Assembly (NCBI RefSeq): GCF_001954195.1
Contig: NZ_MBES01000054.1
Location: 16,853-80,852, forward strand
DNA length: 64,000 bases
Direction: 5' to 3'
Origin: Mycobacterium sp. IS-1264
GTDB taxonomy: Bacteria; Actinomycetota; Actinomycetes; Mycobacteriales; Mycobacteriaceae
Part shown: piece after piece, positions 18,605 through 27,042 of the stretch
How the letters are laid out: each line of letters opens with the position of its first letter
Position numbering within the stretch: the stretch's first letter is position 1
The notes under the pieces: model-generated
Databases searched by the model: none
Seen by the model: the letters and a program-made list of their open reading frames with translations, nothing else
What the model was told of the DNA's origin: nothing
Translations under genes and position numbers: made by a program

Positions 18605-18711
18605 ATTTGATAGCGCATGCGCTATCAAATTTTGAGCAAGCCTCATGGTCCGGACAGCCCGGCTCCGGCTGGGGATGAGTGAGTCACGAAATCGATAGCG
18701 CATGTGCTATC
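18605..18711. promoter_or_regulatory. Paired palindromes upstream of HicB-like gene
   Basis: A perfect 26-bp palindrome at 18605-18630 is built on GATAGCGCATGCGCTATC. The same core with one change (GATAGCGCATGTGCTATC) recurs at 18694-18711, 85 bp downstream and 9 bases before the GTG of the HicB-family gene. Two spaced copies of one dyad suggest cooperative binding or looping. Autoregulation by the HicB-family protein is the simplest reading, since HicB proteins often bind their own promoter through a ribbon-helix-helix. Confidence 0.65.
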
Positions 18712-18720
18712 AATTCCGGC

Positions 18721-19078
18721 GTGAACCGCTGTGCCTATCGCATCGAATGGTCGCCCGATCGCGACGAATACGTAGGTGTGTGCATTGAGCTGCCTTACTT
18801 GAGGCGCGAAGCACCGACCGCGGCACAAGCCGTCGTCGCGATCGAGAACGCTGTCGATCAGCAGGTGGACAGCCTGCGGGCCTGCGGAGAATCAGTCCCC
18901 ACACCACTCTCCGAACGCGGCTATAGCGGCACATTCGTCGTCAGGACGTCCCCTGAGCTCCATGGGCGCCTTGCCGTCGAGGCCCGCCGAGCAACGGGTT
19001 TCGATGGATCAGTGGGTTGTTCAGAAGCTCAGCGGGCGAGACCTGAGCGGCGGCCTCGGGCCCTACGGGTTCGATTAG
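18721..19078 (+). pseudogene. HicB-family antitoxin-like gene with +1 frameshift
   Basis: GTG 18721 opens a HicB-type partial-RNase-H domain (YRIEWSPDRDEYVGVCIELPYL, then AVVAIENAVDQQVDSLRACGESVPTPLSER, then YSGTFVVRTSPELHGRLAVEA). At the C tract near 18983-18985 the frame shifts. Removing one C restores EAAEQRVSMDQWVVQKLSG and a stop at 19076-19078, the normal ribbon-helix-helix tail, for 118 residues. As written, the frame instead runs to about 19155 with unrelated sequence. No hicA toxin gene is present nearby. It is either a recent pseudogene or a sequencing indel. Confidence 0.75.
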
Positions 19079-19494
19079 GTCTTGACGGGTGGAAACCAGG
19101 GCGCTCCCCGAAGAGGGCGGTAGTCGGCGACGGCGAATGCGGTTGCAGTTGCTGAGATCAGCGCGACGAAGACGCCGGGCTGCCGCGTCGCGTGTTCAGG
19201 AAAGTTAAAGGGAATCAGCCAGGCGAGCAGCAACATTGAGGTGGTGTTCAGCAGGTCGGTTGCGGCGATAAGCGATAGATCAGGGCGGCCCGCCCCATAC
19301 TGTCCGCCGGTGATCGCCGTGGCGATCCCGAGCACGCCGGCGGCCACGAACAACGCGGCGGCTACTGCGTTGAGCTCCCAACCGGTGCGGTAGACGCCCT
19401 GAACGCCTGCCCAGGGTAAAAACACCGCGACGATTAACGAGGCGCCGCCGGCGCCGGCGATCAGCCGTCGGTATATGGATGTTTTCGTGGCCAT
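19075..19494 (-). CDS. Small four-helix membrane protein
   Basis: A 139-residue protein with four predicted membrane segments (about 12-30, 42-62, 75-92, 105-122) and short charged ends. ATG 19494 has GGAGGACGG just upstream. It has no recognised domain. It is divergent from a TetR gene, and the 90-base gap contains two operator-like palindromes, so it is probably the TetR target. Its 3' end overlaps the HicB-like gene by a few bases. Function unknown; a small efflux or stress-related membrane protein is possible but unsupported. Confidence 0.75.
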   Translation of the reverse strand: MATKTSIYRRLIAGAGGASLIVAVFLPWAGVQGVYRTGWELNAVAAALFVAAGVLGIATAITGGQYGAGRPDLSLIAATDLLNTTSMLLLAWLIPFNFPEHATRQPGVFVALISATATAFAVADYRPLRGAPWFPPVKT

Positions 19495-19536
19495 GTCCGT
19501 CCTCCGGGTGAGTGCGGTGGGTCAGTCCCGCGTCGC

Positions 19537-19579
19537 ATAACAACTGTTATTCCCTGTCACGAACATAACGGCCGTTATG
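19537..19579. promoter_or_regulatory. Twin TetR-type operators
   Basis: ATAACAACTGTTAT at 19537-19550 (5-bp arms) and the perfect palindrome CATAACGGCCGTTATG at 19564-19579 share the arms ATAAC/GTTAT, with centres about 28 bp apart. They fill the gap between a divergent membrane protein and a TetR gene. The second copy ends 5 bases before the TetR ATG, so bound repressor would cover the start region. Binding by the adjacent TetR is inferred. Confidence 0.75.
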
Positions 19580-19584
19580 GCATC

Positions 19585-20250
19585 ATGTCAATGATGCGTT
19601 CGGCCGACACCACGTTGAACACCCGCGACCGTCTGGTCGCCGCCGCTTTGCTCGTCCTCGAGAGAGACGGACCGGCGGCGATTCAAGCGCGCACGCTAGC
19701 TGGCGAGATCGGCACGTCCACAATGGCGGTGTACACACACTTTGGGGGAATGCCCAAGCTGATCGAAGCGATGATGCGTGAAGGCCTTGCGCGCTTCGCC
19801 GAGCACACTCGCGGGGTTCCCCACACCGACGACCCGATGGCTGATCTCCTCGCCGGCGGACTTGCCTACGGCGAGTTCGCACTCCAAAACCCGCAGATGT
19901 ACCGGTTGTTGTTCGGTCTCACCGACCTTGGAGTCGACAAACTCCCTGAGGGTGTCGCCACACCCTGGGATCTCGCCGAGGGAGTCGACGCATTGTCGGT
20001 GCTGGTCAGCGCCGTCGAGCGGGTCATTGAAACGGGGCGGATCCGACCGCAGGAGCCGACCGCTGTGGCCACCCAAATCCTAAGTGCCACACACGGATTC
20101 GTGCTCCTGGTGATGAGTGGAATAGTCGACTCCCGCGGAGCGCAGGACGTGATGGCACCGTTGGCGATCAACTTGATGGTGGGTCTCGGTGACACGCGCC
20201 GGCGCGCCGAACGCTCCCTGGCCGCCGCGATCAAAGCGCGCGCGTCGTAG
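19585..20250 (+). CDS. TetR-family transcriptional regulator
   Basis: A 221-residue regulator with an N-terminal helix-turn-helix (TRDRLVAAALLVLERDG, ARTLAGEIGTSTMAVYTHFGGMPKLIEAMM) and a C-terminal domain of the WHG/TetR_C type (GEFALQNPQMYRLLFGL). ATG 19585 is closely followed by ATGs at 19591 and 19594, so the exact start is open. There is no convincing ribosome binding site, as the operator ends at 19579, which would fit a leaderless transcript. It probably represses itself and the divergent membrane protein. Confidence 0.88.
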   Translation: MSMMRSADTTLNTRDRLVAAALLVLERDGPAAIQARTLAGEIGTSTMAVYTHFGGMPKLIEAMMREGLARFAEHTRGVPHTDDPMADLLAGGLAYGEFALQNPQMYRLLFGLTDLGVDKLPEGVATPWDLAEGVDALSVLVSAVERVIETGRIRPQEPTAVATQILSATHGFVLLVMSGIVDSRGAQDVMAPLAINLMVGLGDTRRRAERSLAAAIKARAS

Positions 20251-20310
20251 CAATAAAACGAATCACGCCGAATCAATACGTACCATGGGCGTTACGGATC
20301 GATTGGCTAC

Positions 20311-20571
20311 ATGGAAGCAGTGATTCCGATGCCGGAAGCTAACTCAATGGATATCCACGAAGCCGGATTGTCACTGGACCTGCCCGATTTGATATTCGAG
20401 ACGCGCGTCGGCGCAGGCATGAACCAGGCCCAGCTGGCCGATGCACTGGGTATCGACAAGGACGTGGTCGCTGCCTGGGAGAAGGGGAGTGACGTGCCGC
20501 GCATCGATGTGCTGGAACGCCTGGCCCAAGTGTGCGGCAAGCGCCTGCACATCAGGATCGACGTCGACTAG
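20311..20571 (+). CDS. Small Xre-family helix-turn-helix protein
   Basis: An 86-residue protein whose C-terminal half is an HTH_3 domain: GLSLDLPDLIFETRVGAGMNQAQLADALGIDKDVVAAWEKGSDVPRIDVLERLAQVCG. The N-terminal 25 residues have no recognisable fold, and ATG 20332 or 20350 could also be the start. It has no toxin partner beside it, though proteins of this size are often antitoxins. It ends 4 bases into the convergent SulP gene. Confidence 0.75.
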   Translation: MEAVIPMPEANSMDIHEAGLSLDLPDLIFETRVGAGMNQAQLADALGIDKDVVAAWEKGSDVPRIDVLERLAQVCGKRLHIRIDVD

Positions 20572-22085
20572 GCCGCTGCTTCGGGTCTTTCGGGTTCGAC
20601 CAGCTCGCGAACGGGCCGGCGGGCATGGCCCGTCTCGAACTCACCGTGGATTCGGATGCTGCCGCCCGTGGCCTCATACTGGTGCCGCCAATCGGTAATC
20701 GCTTGGTGCGCGGCATGATCCATGTAATTGACTGAAATGCTGACCGACACCGTGTGGCCGGTCGGGACCGACGCCAGCACGCGGGTCAGCCGGGGCAGGG
20801 CGAGAAATGTGCACGCGGTGCCCTCGATGATCACCTGCCATTCGTCGCGGACGGCCTTCGCCTCGACCTTGACACGGATCACCCGCCATCCGGTCAACGC
20901 GATCGCCAAAGCGAGTCCGATCATCACGCCGTGCAGCAGATTGAGGAAGATGACGCTGACCGCCGTCACCACGTACACGGCGAGATCCCGGTGCTTCATT
21001 GCGGTTTCGATGTGCGCGGGCTTGAGCAACTGAATGCCGATGACGATGAGCAGTCCGGCAAGGGCGGCGGCCGGGATTTTCTCGACCAATTCCGCGAATG
21101 GAACCGTGAACAGCAAGATCCAGACGCCGTGCAGCATCGAGGAGGCGCGGGATTTCGCGCCCGCGTAGACATTCGTTGAGCTGCGCACGATTACGCCGGT
21201 GATCGGCAGCCCGCCGATGCTGCCCGACACGATGTTTGCGGCACCCTGTCCGATCAATTCGCGGTCGAAGTCGGTGCGCGGGCCGTGGTGCATCCGGTCG
21301 ACGGAAACCGCCGACAGCAGGCTTTCGACGCTGGCGATGAGTGCGACCGTGATCACGCCGATTGCCACCGCGCCCCAGTTGCCATGCGGAATGTCGGGCA
21401 GCCGCAACGCGTTCAGCGGCGACTCGTCGATCTCGATCCGCCTCACGTGGAACGGGAAGGCCAGGGAGATGATCGTCGCCGCCACGATGGCGACCAGCGG
21501 GCCTGGGATGAAGCGCAGGCGCCCCGGAACCCAGCGCCAGGCGACCATGATGACGATCACCAGAACGCCCAGCAGCACCCCCGGCCGATGCGCGCCGATG
21601 ATTTGGCCCGGCAGGCCGATGAGGTTGTGCCAGGCCGTGCTTTTGGATCTGCCGCCCAGCAACACGTGCGCCTGCTGCAGCGCGATCGTGATCCCGATGC
21701 CGGCCAGCATGGCGTGCACGACGACCGGCGAGATCGCCAGGGCCGCTCGCGCGATGCGGCTGAGCCCCAACAGAACCTGCAGGACGCCCGCGGCGGCGGT
21801 GATCAAACACGTTACGCCCCAACCGAAATCGGAGATGAGGCCGGCGACCACCACCGTCAGGCCGGCGGCGGGTCCGCTCACCTGCAGCGGCGATCCGCCG
21901 ATGGCGCCGACAATGATGCCACCGACGATCGCGGCGATCAGACCGGCCAGGACCGGGGCGTTCGACGCGATGGCGATTCCGAGCGACAACGGAAGCGCGA
22001 CCAGGAAAACCACGAGCGAAGAGGGCAAGTCGTGCCGCAGAATCGATCGCAATCGGTCGGAGGACAGCGCCTCGATATGGTGCAT
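20568..22085 (-). CDS. SulP-family inorganic anion transporter
   Basis: A 505-residue SLC26/SulP transporter. It starts with the motif DLPSSLVVFLVALPLSLGIAIASNAPVLAGLIAAIVGG, has about 11-12 membrane segments to residue 415, the conserved GSIGGLPITGVIVRSSTNVYAGAKSR loop and a short C-terminal STAS-like domain (about 430-490). Substrates in the family include sulfate, bicarbonate and other anions and cannot be assigned here. ATG 22085 has GAGGGAG upstream. The 228-base gap upstream (22086-22313) shows no gene or clear motif to me. Confidence 0.88.
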   Translation of the reverse strand: MHHIEALSSDRLRSILRHDLPSSLVVFLVALPLSLGIAIASNAPVLAGLIAAIVGGIIVGAIGGSPLQVSGPAAGLTVVVAGLISDFGWGVTCLITAAAGVLQVLLGLSRIARAALAISPVVVHAMLAGIGITIALQQAHVLLGGRSKSTAWHNLIGLPGQIIGAHRPGVLLGVLVIVIMVAWRWVPGRLRFIPGPLVAIVAATIISLAFPFHVRRIEIDESPLNALRLPDIPHGNWGAVAIGVITVALIASVESLLSAVSVDRMHHGPRTDFDRELIGQGAANIVSGSIGGLPITGVIVRSSTNVYAGAKSRASSMLHGVWILLFTVPFAELVEKIPAAALAGLLIVIGIQLLKPAHIETAMKHRDLAVYVVTAVSVIFLNLLHGVMIGLALAIALTGWRVIRVKVEAKAVRDEWQVIIEGTACTFLALPRLTRVLASVPTGHTVSVSISVNYMDHAAHQAITDWRHQYEATGGSIRIHGEFETGHARRPVRELVEPERPEAAA

Positions 22086-22313
22086 CGGTTGCTCCCTCGT
22101 TAGGACTAGCGGGGGACGTTCCGATATCCCGCCCTTGCGTTCAGTAACGTCTGCGTAACTGATTGGCGCACAAACGATTACACCCAGCGCAGCACGATGG
22201 GAACGCTTGGCTACCTCGTTCGACGGTATGGGCCGGCAAAACCTCGGTCAAGCTGACGGGGCGGGCGCATATGGAATGCAAATGTTTTCGTAACGCCCCG
22301 TTCAGCAGGCCAG

Positions 22314-23339
22314 TTAGAAGCCCGAGCCGTGTACCTCGTGCCCCGGTACCTCGGCGATCAGCCCGTGATAGGCCTGCTCGACGGACGAGCCGTGGTTGAT
22401 GACCGCGTCGACCTCACGGGCGATCGGCATGTTCAGGCCGAACTCGTTGGCGAACTCCATGATCACGCTGGCGGCCTTGACCCCCTCGGCGACCTGGTTC
22501 ATCGACGCGATGATCTCGTCGATCGGCTTGCCGGCTCCCAGCTGCTCGCCTACGTGGCGGTTCCGGCTGCGCTGGCTGGTGCAGGTGACGATCAGATCGC
22601 CCAGGCCGGCGAGCCCGGGGAAGGTGTCGGGATGACCGCCGATGGCCACGCCGAGCTTCGTCATCTCGCGCAAGGCGCGCGCGATGACCAGCGCGCGGGT
22701 GTTCTCCCCGATGCCCAGCGAGTAACCCATCCCCACCGCGATCGCGAAGACGTTCTTCAGAGCCCCCGCCATCTCCGCGCCGACGACGTCGTCGGTGGTG
22801 TAGACGCGGAAGCGCCGGGTGCGGAACAACGCCGCCAGCCGGGTAGCCAAATGCTGGTCGGGCATCGCCAGCACCGCCGCCGCGGCATACCCTTCGGCCA
22901 CCTCGCGGGCGATGTTCGGGCCGGCCAGGATCCCCGCCGGGTGCCCGGGCAGCACCTCCTCGACGATCTGCGACATCCGCATGTTGGTGCCCTGCTCGAG
23001 CCCCTTGACCAGGGATACCACCGGCACCCACGGCCGTAGCTCTTTCGTCAGCTCGGTCAGCACGCCCCGGAAACCGTGCGAGGGCACACCCATGACGACC
23101 ACGTCGGCGGCGTTGGCGGCCTCGGCGAAGTCGGTGGTCGCGCGCAGGGTGTCGCTCAGCACGACGTCGTTGCCGAGGTAGCGGTGATTGCGGTGGTTGT
23201 CGTTGATGTCCTTGGCGGTCGCCTCGGAGCGCACCCACTGCAGCGTCGGTCCGCGGCGCGCACAGATCGACGCCACCGTGGTTCCCCAGGAACCGCCACC
23301 GAGGACTACGACTTTGGGTTCGCGCTTCGTAGCTGCCAT
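22314..23339 (-). CDS. gpdA1: Glycerol-3-phosphate dehydrogenase [NAD(P)+]
   Basis: A 341-residue GpsA-type enzyme reducing dihydroxyacetone phosphate to sn-glycerol-3-phosphate for phospholipid synthesis. The NAD motif is VVVLGGGSWGTTVASICARRGP (about 10-31). The catalytic Lys is in GALKNVFAIAVGMGYSLG, and the substrate-binding region is GLGDLIVTCTSQRSRNRHVGEQLG. Location beside the monooxygenase and YajQ genes matches Rv0564c. Length is normal for the family. Confidence 0.95.
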   Translation of the reverse strand: MAATKREPKVVVLGGGSWGTTVASICARRGPTLQWVRSEATAKDINDNHRNHRYLGNDVVLSDTLRATTDFAEAANAADVVVMGVPSHGFRGVLTELTKELRPWVPVVSLVKGLEQGTNMRMSQIVEEVLPGHPAGILAGPNIAREVAEGYAAAAVLAMPDQHLATRLAALFRTRRFRVYTTDDVVGAEMAGALKNVFAIAVGMGYSLGIGENTRALVIARALREMTKLGVAIGGHPDTFPGLAGLGDLIVTCTSQRSRNRHVGEQLGAGKPIDEIIASMNQVAEGVKAASVIMEFANEFGLNMPIAREVDAVINHGSSVEQAYHGLIAEVPGHEVHGSGF

Positions 23340-23380
23340 GGCGATCAGCGTATTGCCGACACTCGCGATTTAGAAGCAGT

Positions 23381-24892
23381 TCATCCGGCCAGGGGCGCCC
23401 GGTCGCCGGCCCGGCCGAACACCATCGCCTCCTCGATACGGTCGAACCGGTAGTCGATCGCGTCGGCGAGGTAGTTCTGCCGGACATTCCACGGCCGCTT
23501 GGTGCCCGACTTGGGCAGCGCGTGCAACGACCGCTTCACATAGTTGGCCTGAATGTCCCAGGCCGGCTTCTCGGCCATGGGCTGATCGCCCAGGTGCGGA
23601 GCGGCGTGCGTGTAGCCGTGAGAGGCCATGTGCGCCATCAGCTTTGCGGTTGCCCGAGCGGTGATATCGGCCCGCAGCGTCCACGACGCGTTGGTGTAGC
23701 CCACGCACCAGAACAGGTTGGGCACGTCTTCGAGCATGTGCGCCTTGTAGACGAAGCGGTCCCGCGGGTTGATCTCGACGCCGTCGATGCTGATCGTGGC
23801 CCCGCCCAGCGCCTGCAGCTGCAGGCCGGTGGCGGTGACGATGACGTCGGCGTCGAGGTGGCCGCCCGATTGCAGCGCGATGCCGGTGGCGTCGAAGTGG
23901 TCGATGTGGTCGGTGACCACCTCGGCGCGGCCTGACGCGATCGCGGTGTACAGGTCGGCGTCGGGAATCAGGCACATCCGCTGGTCCCACGGGTTGTATC
24001 GCGGCTTGAAGTGCGTGTCGATGTCGTAGCCGTCGGGCAGATAGCGGGTCGCCACGTATCGCAGCAGCCGCTTGATCAGCCCGGGCGTCTTGCGGGAGAA
24101 AAACCAGAACACCGCCTCGGTCAGGGCGGAGTATGTCCGCGTGACCAAGTGGGCAGCCCTGCGCGGCAACACTTTACGAGCCGCCGCGGCGACCCTGCTG
24201 TATTTCGATGCCGCCATCATGTAGGTCGGCGAGCGCTGCAGCATGATCACTTTCGCCGCGCGTTCGGCCAGTGCGGGGATGAGGGTGATCGCGGTGGCGC
24301 CGCTGCCGATGACCACGATCTTCTTGCCGCTGTAGTCCAGGTCTTCCGGCCAGTGCTGCGGATGCACGACGGTGCCGCGGAAGTCCTCGATGCCGGGGAA
24401 GTCGGGGGTGTAGCCCTCGTCGTAGTTGTAGTAGCCGCTGCCGAAGAACACGAACCGGCTGCGGTAGTGCTGCGTCGCGCCATTTTGCTCGACCGTGACC
24501 GTCCAGGTGTCGGTGGACGAATCCCAGTCCGCGGAACGCACGTAGCTGCCGAACCGGATGTGCCGGTCGATGCCGTACTTGCGCGCGGTCGCGATCAGGT
24601 ACTCGCGGATGTGGGTGCCGTCGGCGACGCCCTCCCGGCGGGTCCACGGCTCGAATGGATAGCTCAGCGTGAAGATGCTGCTGTCGGAGCGCACCCCGGG
24701 GTAGCGGAACAGGTCCCAGGTGCCCCCGATCCGCTCGCGCCGCTCCAGGATGGCGTAGGTCGTGTGGGGGTTGCGCTCGGTGATCCGGTACGCCGCGCCG
24801 ATGCCGGAGATACCCGCGCCCACGATCACGACGTCGAAGTACCCGGCGTCGGCCGCGCCGTCGCCGGCGGCCTCCTGGGGAGTCACGGTCAT
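23381..24892 (-). CDS. Baeyer-Villiger-type flavin monooxygenase, Rv0565c-like
   Basis: A 503-residue FAD/NADPH monooxygenase. FAD site VVIVGAGISGIGAAY (21-35), the Baeyer-Villiger fingerprint FRGTVVHPQHWP (171-182) and the NADPH site VVIGSGATAITL (about 193-204) are all intact. It would insert oxygen next to a ketone or oxidise S/N atoms. The M. tuberculosis homologue Rv0565c has been linked to activation of thioamide prodrugs such as ethionamide; applying that here is inference. ATG 24892 is preferred for its upstream GAGG. ATG 24937 is also in frame. Confidence 0.9.
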   Translation of the reverse strand: MTVTPQEAAGDGAADAGYFDVVIVGAGISGIGAAYRITERNPHTTYAILERRERIGGTWDLFRYPGVRSDSSIFTLSYPFEPWTRREGVADGTHIREYLIATARKYGIDRHIRFGSYVRSADWDSSTDTWTVTVEQNGATQHYRSRFVFFGSGYYNYDEGYTPDFPGIEDFRGTVVHPQHWPEDLDYSGKKIVVIGSGATAITLIPALAERAAKVIMLQRSPTYMMAASKYSRVAAAARKVLPRRAAHLVTRTYSALTEAVFWFFSRKTPGLIKRLLRYVATRYLPDGYDIDTHFKPRYNPWDQRMCLIPDADLYTAIASGRAEVVTDHIDHFDATGIALQSGGHLDADVIVTATGLQLQALGGATISIDGVEINPRDRFVYKAHMLEDVPNLFWCVGYTNASWTLRADITARATAKLMAHMASHGYTHAAPHLGDQPMAEKPAWDIQANYVKRSLHALPKSGTKRPWNVRQNYLADAIDYRFDRIEEAMVFGRAGDRAPLAG

Positions 24893-24974
24893 CGTGAACC
24901 TCGCTTGATTCGTGGGACTCGGCACTACCTTAGGCACCCACCGGTTGGTTGGGCCAGCAGCCAGATCCCCCGCG

Positions 24975-25466
24975 CTACCGGTAGTTGACGAACTGCAGCG
25001 CTACGTCGAGGTCGGCCTTCTTCAGCATCGCGATCACGGCCTGTAGGTCGTCGCGCTTCTTGCTGGTGACGCGGACCTCATCGCCCTGGATCTGCGTTTT
25101 GACGTTCTTGGGCCCCTCGTCGCGGATCAGCTTGGTGATCTTCTTGGCGTTCTCGCTGTTGATGCCCTGCTTCAGGGTGCCGGTGACCTTGTAGGTCTTG
25201 CCCGAGGCCTGTGGCTCGCCGGCCTCGAAGGCCTTCATGGAGATGTCGCGGCGGACCAGCTTTTCCTTGAAGACGTCGACGGCGGCCTTGACGCGCTCCT
25301 CGGTGGACGACGTCAGCTCGACCGCCTCGTCGCCCTTCCAGGCGATCTTGGTGTCGGTGCCACGAAAGTCGAACCGGGTGGCCAGCTCCTTGGCGGCTTG
25401 GTTGAGCGCGTTGTCGACCTCCTGCCGGTCGATCTTGCTGACGATGTCGAACGATGAGTCCGCCAT
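24975..25466 (-). CDS. YajQ-family nucleotide-binding protein
   Basis: A 163-residue UPF0234/YajQ protein: [39 protein letters not shown] at the start and the repeated ferredoxin-like half [35 protein letters not shown] at the end. YajQ proteins bind nucleic acids or nucleotides, and some bind cyclic di-GMP. The role in mycobacteria (Rv0566c) is not settled. It is divergent from tRNA-Tyr. Confidence 0.93.
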   Translation of the reverse strand: MADSSFDIVSKIDRQEVDNALNQAAKELATRFDFRGTDTKIAWKGDEAVELTSSTEERVKAAVDVFKEKLVRRDISMKAFEAGEPQASGKTYKVTGTLKQGINSENAKKITKLIRDEGPKNVKTQIQGDEVRVTSKKRDDLQAVIAMLKKADLDVALQFVNYR

Positions 25467-25535
25467 TCGATCCGTCCCTTCATCAGGTGATAGCCGTTTG
25501 TGCCCTGTCTACCCGTTCGTTGTAACCTGTCTGGC

Positions 25536-25618
25536 GGCAGGTTGCCCGAGCGGCCAATGGGAGCGGACTGTAAATCCGTCGGCTTACGCCTACACAGGTT
25601 CGAATCCTGTACCTGCCA
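25536..25618 (+). tRNA. tRNA-Tyr (GTA)
   Basis: An 83-base class II tRNA with acceptor GGCAGGT pairing with ACCTGCC, anticodon loop CTGTAAA (anticodon GTA), a long variable arm and T-loop GGTTCGAATCC. CCA is encoded at 25619-25621. The gene is intact, with no integrase or direct repeat beside it. Confidence 0.97.
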
Positions 25619-25639
25619 CCAAGGTCAGCGCCGGAAGAT

Positions 25640-26962
25640 TCAGAACCACGGACCGGGGTAATGACCCTCCTGGTCCTGCACCATCACGATCTCCTTGCAC
25701 TCGCCGGCGGAGTCCGCCGCGGTCTCACCGCGGCAGACCAGCGTCCAGCCGTTGATCCGCGCGAAGGGGCGCACCGACCAGTTCGGGGCGACCGGATCGG
25801 GACCGGGCAACGCGATGACCGAGAACGTGTTGCCCACGTTCGTGATGTAGAGGTGATCACCGAAGAAAGCCACCTTGGCGATCGGTTGCTTCAAGGCGTC
25901 GTCGCGGTTCTTCAGAAAGTCCCAGTGCTGTGTTCGCAGGTTCCAGACCCCGAACCCGAACTGCGAATTCTCCGACACGCGGCCGTCGACGAACAATTTC
26001 CCGTCCGACAGCGTCGTCGCCAGGCCACCGCCCGAGATCCGGTCGGTGTCGCCGATATTGATGACGGTCTTGGAGTTCAGGTCGAAGAACATGGTCGACA
26101 CGGCCGTGGGGGAGTCCTGATGTGTGATCTTCACGAGTTTGTCTGGGCCATCGGATAATTCGGCGTCGACGGACACAACGTCGTTGTCCTGGTATATCGC
26201 TTCCCCGTTGGGCCGGCGCAGCTCGGCTCCCGTCGTCTTACCCTCCGTCGTGTTGCGCTGGAATGCGAGAACGTCCTGCCAGGTCCGGGCTGGCTGCGGG
26301 TCGTTCCACGTCGCGGAAAGGTCTGCGCCGGACAGGATTACGGTCCGCGGCGGTGATGCCGCGGTGTGGCCGTCGGTGAAGGCGTTCACCCACGCCACTC
26401 CGGATGCCGTTGCGCCGAGCCCCCATCCGTTCGGTGCGGTCAATTTCAGGTCAGGGGTGGGCGGCTGCAGCTCCTTGGTGGCCACCGGCTGGCCGGACTT
26501 GAAATCGAAGGCATACGCGGTCGTCTTGGTGACTTCGGGGGCGGGCGCTTGGGCCGGCTTGACGGTGGTTACCAGGTAGACGACTTTCATGTCGTCGGCG
26601 ACGCCCGTCAGCGCGCAGATCGCGCCGGTGAGATTCTCACCCGCGGGCACCGTGGGGACAGCAGGTGCTACATATTGTCCGGTTTTGGTATCGAAGACCT
26701 TGGGGCGGATGTCCTCGAGTGCCGACTTGGCGACCGAGAACCTTTCGGGACACCCGAAGTAGGCGGTGCCGCCGTAGCTTTTCCAATCCTTTTCCAACGG
26801 ACCCGTTATCGGGGCTGGCGGGGGCGCCGCGCTGGCGGTCGTCGTGTGAGACGTCGTCGACGAGGTGGTCGGCGTGAACGGGGGCGGCGACACCGTCGCC
26901 GAACACGCGGCGACGGCAAGACAGATGCCGGGCACGGCGAGGGCGACCTTGCCTCCGGGCAT
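25640..26962 (-). CDS. Predicted lipoprotein, beta-propeller-like
   Basis: A 440-residue exported lipoprotein. The signal sequence MPGGKVALAVPGICLAVAAC ends in a lipobox, and the tail after the Cys is a Ser/Thr/Pro linker of about 40 residues. The body has repeating beta-strand phrases (KVFDTKTGQYVAP, AYAFDFKSGQPVATKEL, MFFDLNSKTVINIGDTD, GVWNLRTQHWDFL) that suggest a PQQ- or WD-like propeller, but no named family is certain. ATG 26962 is my start; a TTG at 26968 is possible. It is divergent from the amidase. Function unknown. Confidence 0.8.
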   Translation of the reverse strand: MPGGKVALAVPGICLAVAACSATVSPPPFTPTTSSTTSHTTTASAAPPPAPITGPLEKDWKSYGGTAYFGCPERFSVAKSALEDIRPKVFDTKTGQYVAPAVPTVPAGENLTGAICALTGVADDMKVVYLVTTVKPAQAPAPEVTKTTAYAFDFKSGQPVATKELQPPTPDLKLTAPNGWGLGATASGVAWVNAFTDGHTAASPPRTVILSGADLSATWNDPQPARTWQDVLAFQRNTTEGKTTGAELRRPNGEAIYQDNDVVSVDAELSDGPDKLVKITHQDSPTAVSTMFFDLNSKTVINIGDTDRISGGGLATTLSDGKLFVDGRVSENSQFGFGVWNLRTQHWDFLKNRDDALKQPIAKVAFFGDHLYITNVGNTFSVIALPGPDPVAPNWSVRPFARINGWTLVCRGETAADSAGECKEIVMVQDQEGHYPGPWF

Positions 26963-27042
26963 AACCAACGAGCGTAAAGGCGGGCGGGTGCAATCGCGAC
27001 TTCTGCACGGCGGTTTTGATCACACGTGATAGACCAAGAGCC

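Noticed and set aside
25536..25621. tRNA-Tyr as an integration (att) site
   Set aside because: No integrase, no direct repeat of the tRNA 3' end, and normal neighbours on both sides.
27019..27030. ATCACACGTGAT dyad before the amidase as an operator
   Set aside because: The arms are only 5 bp, there is one copy and no regulator is adjacent. It is too weak to call.
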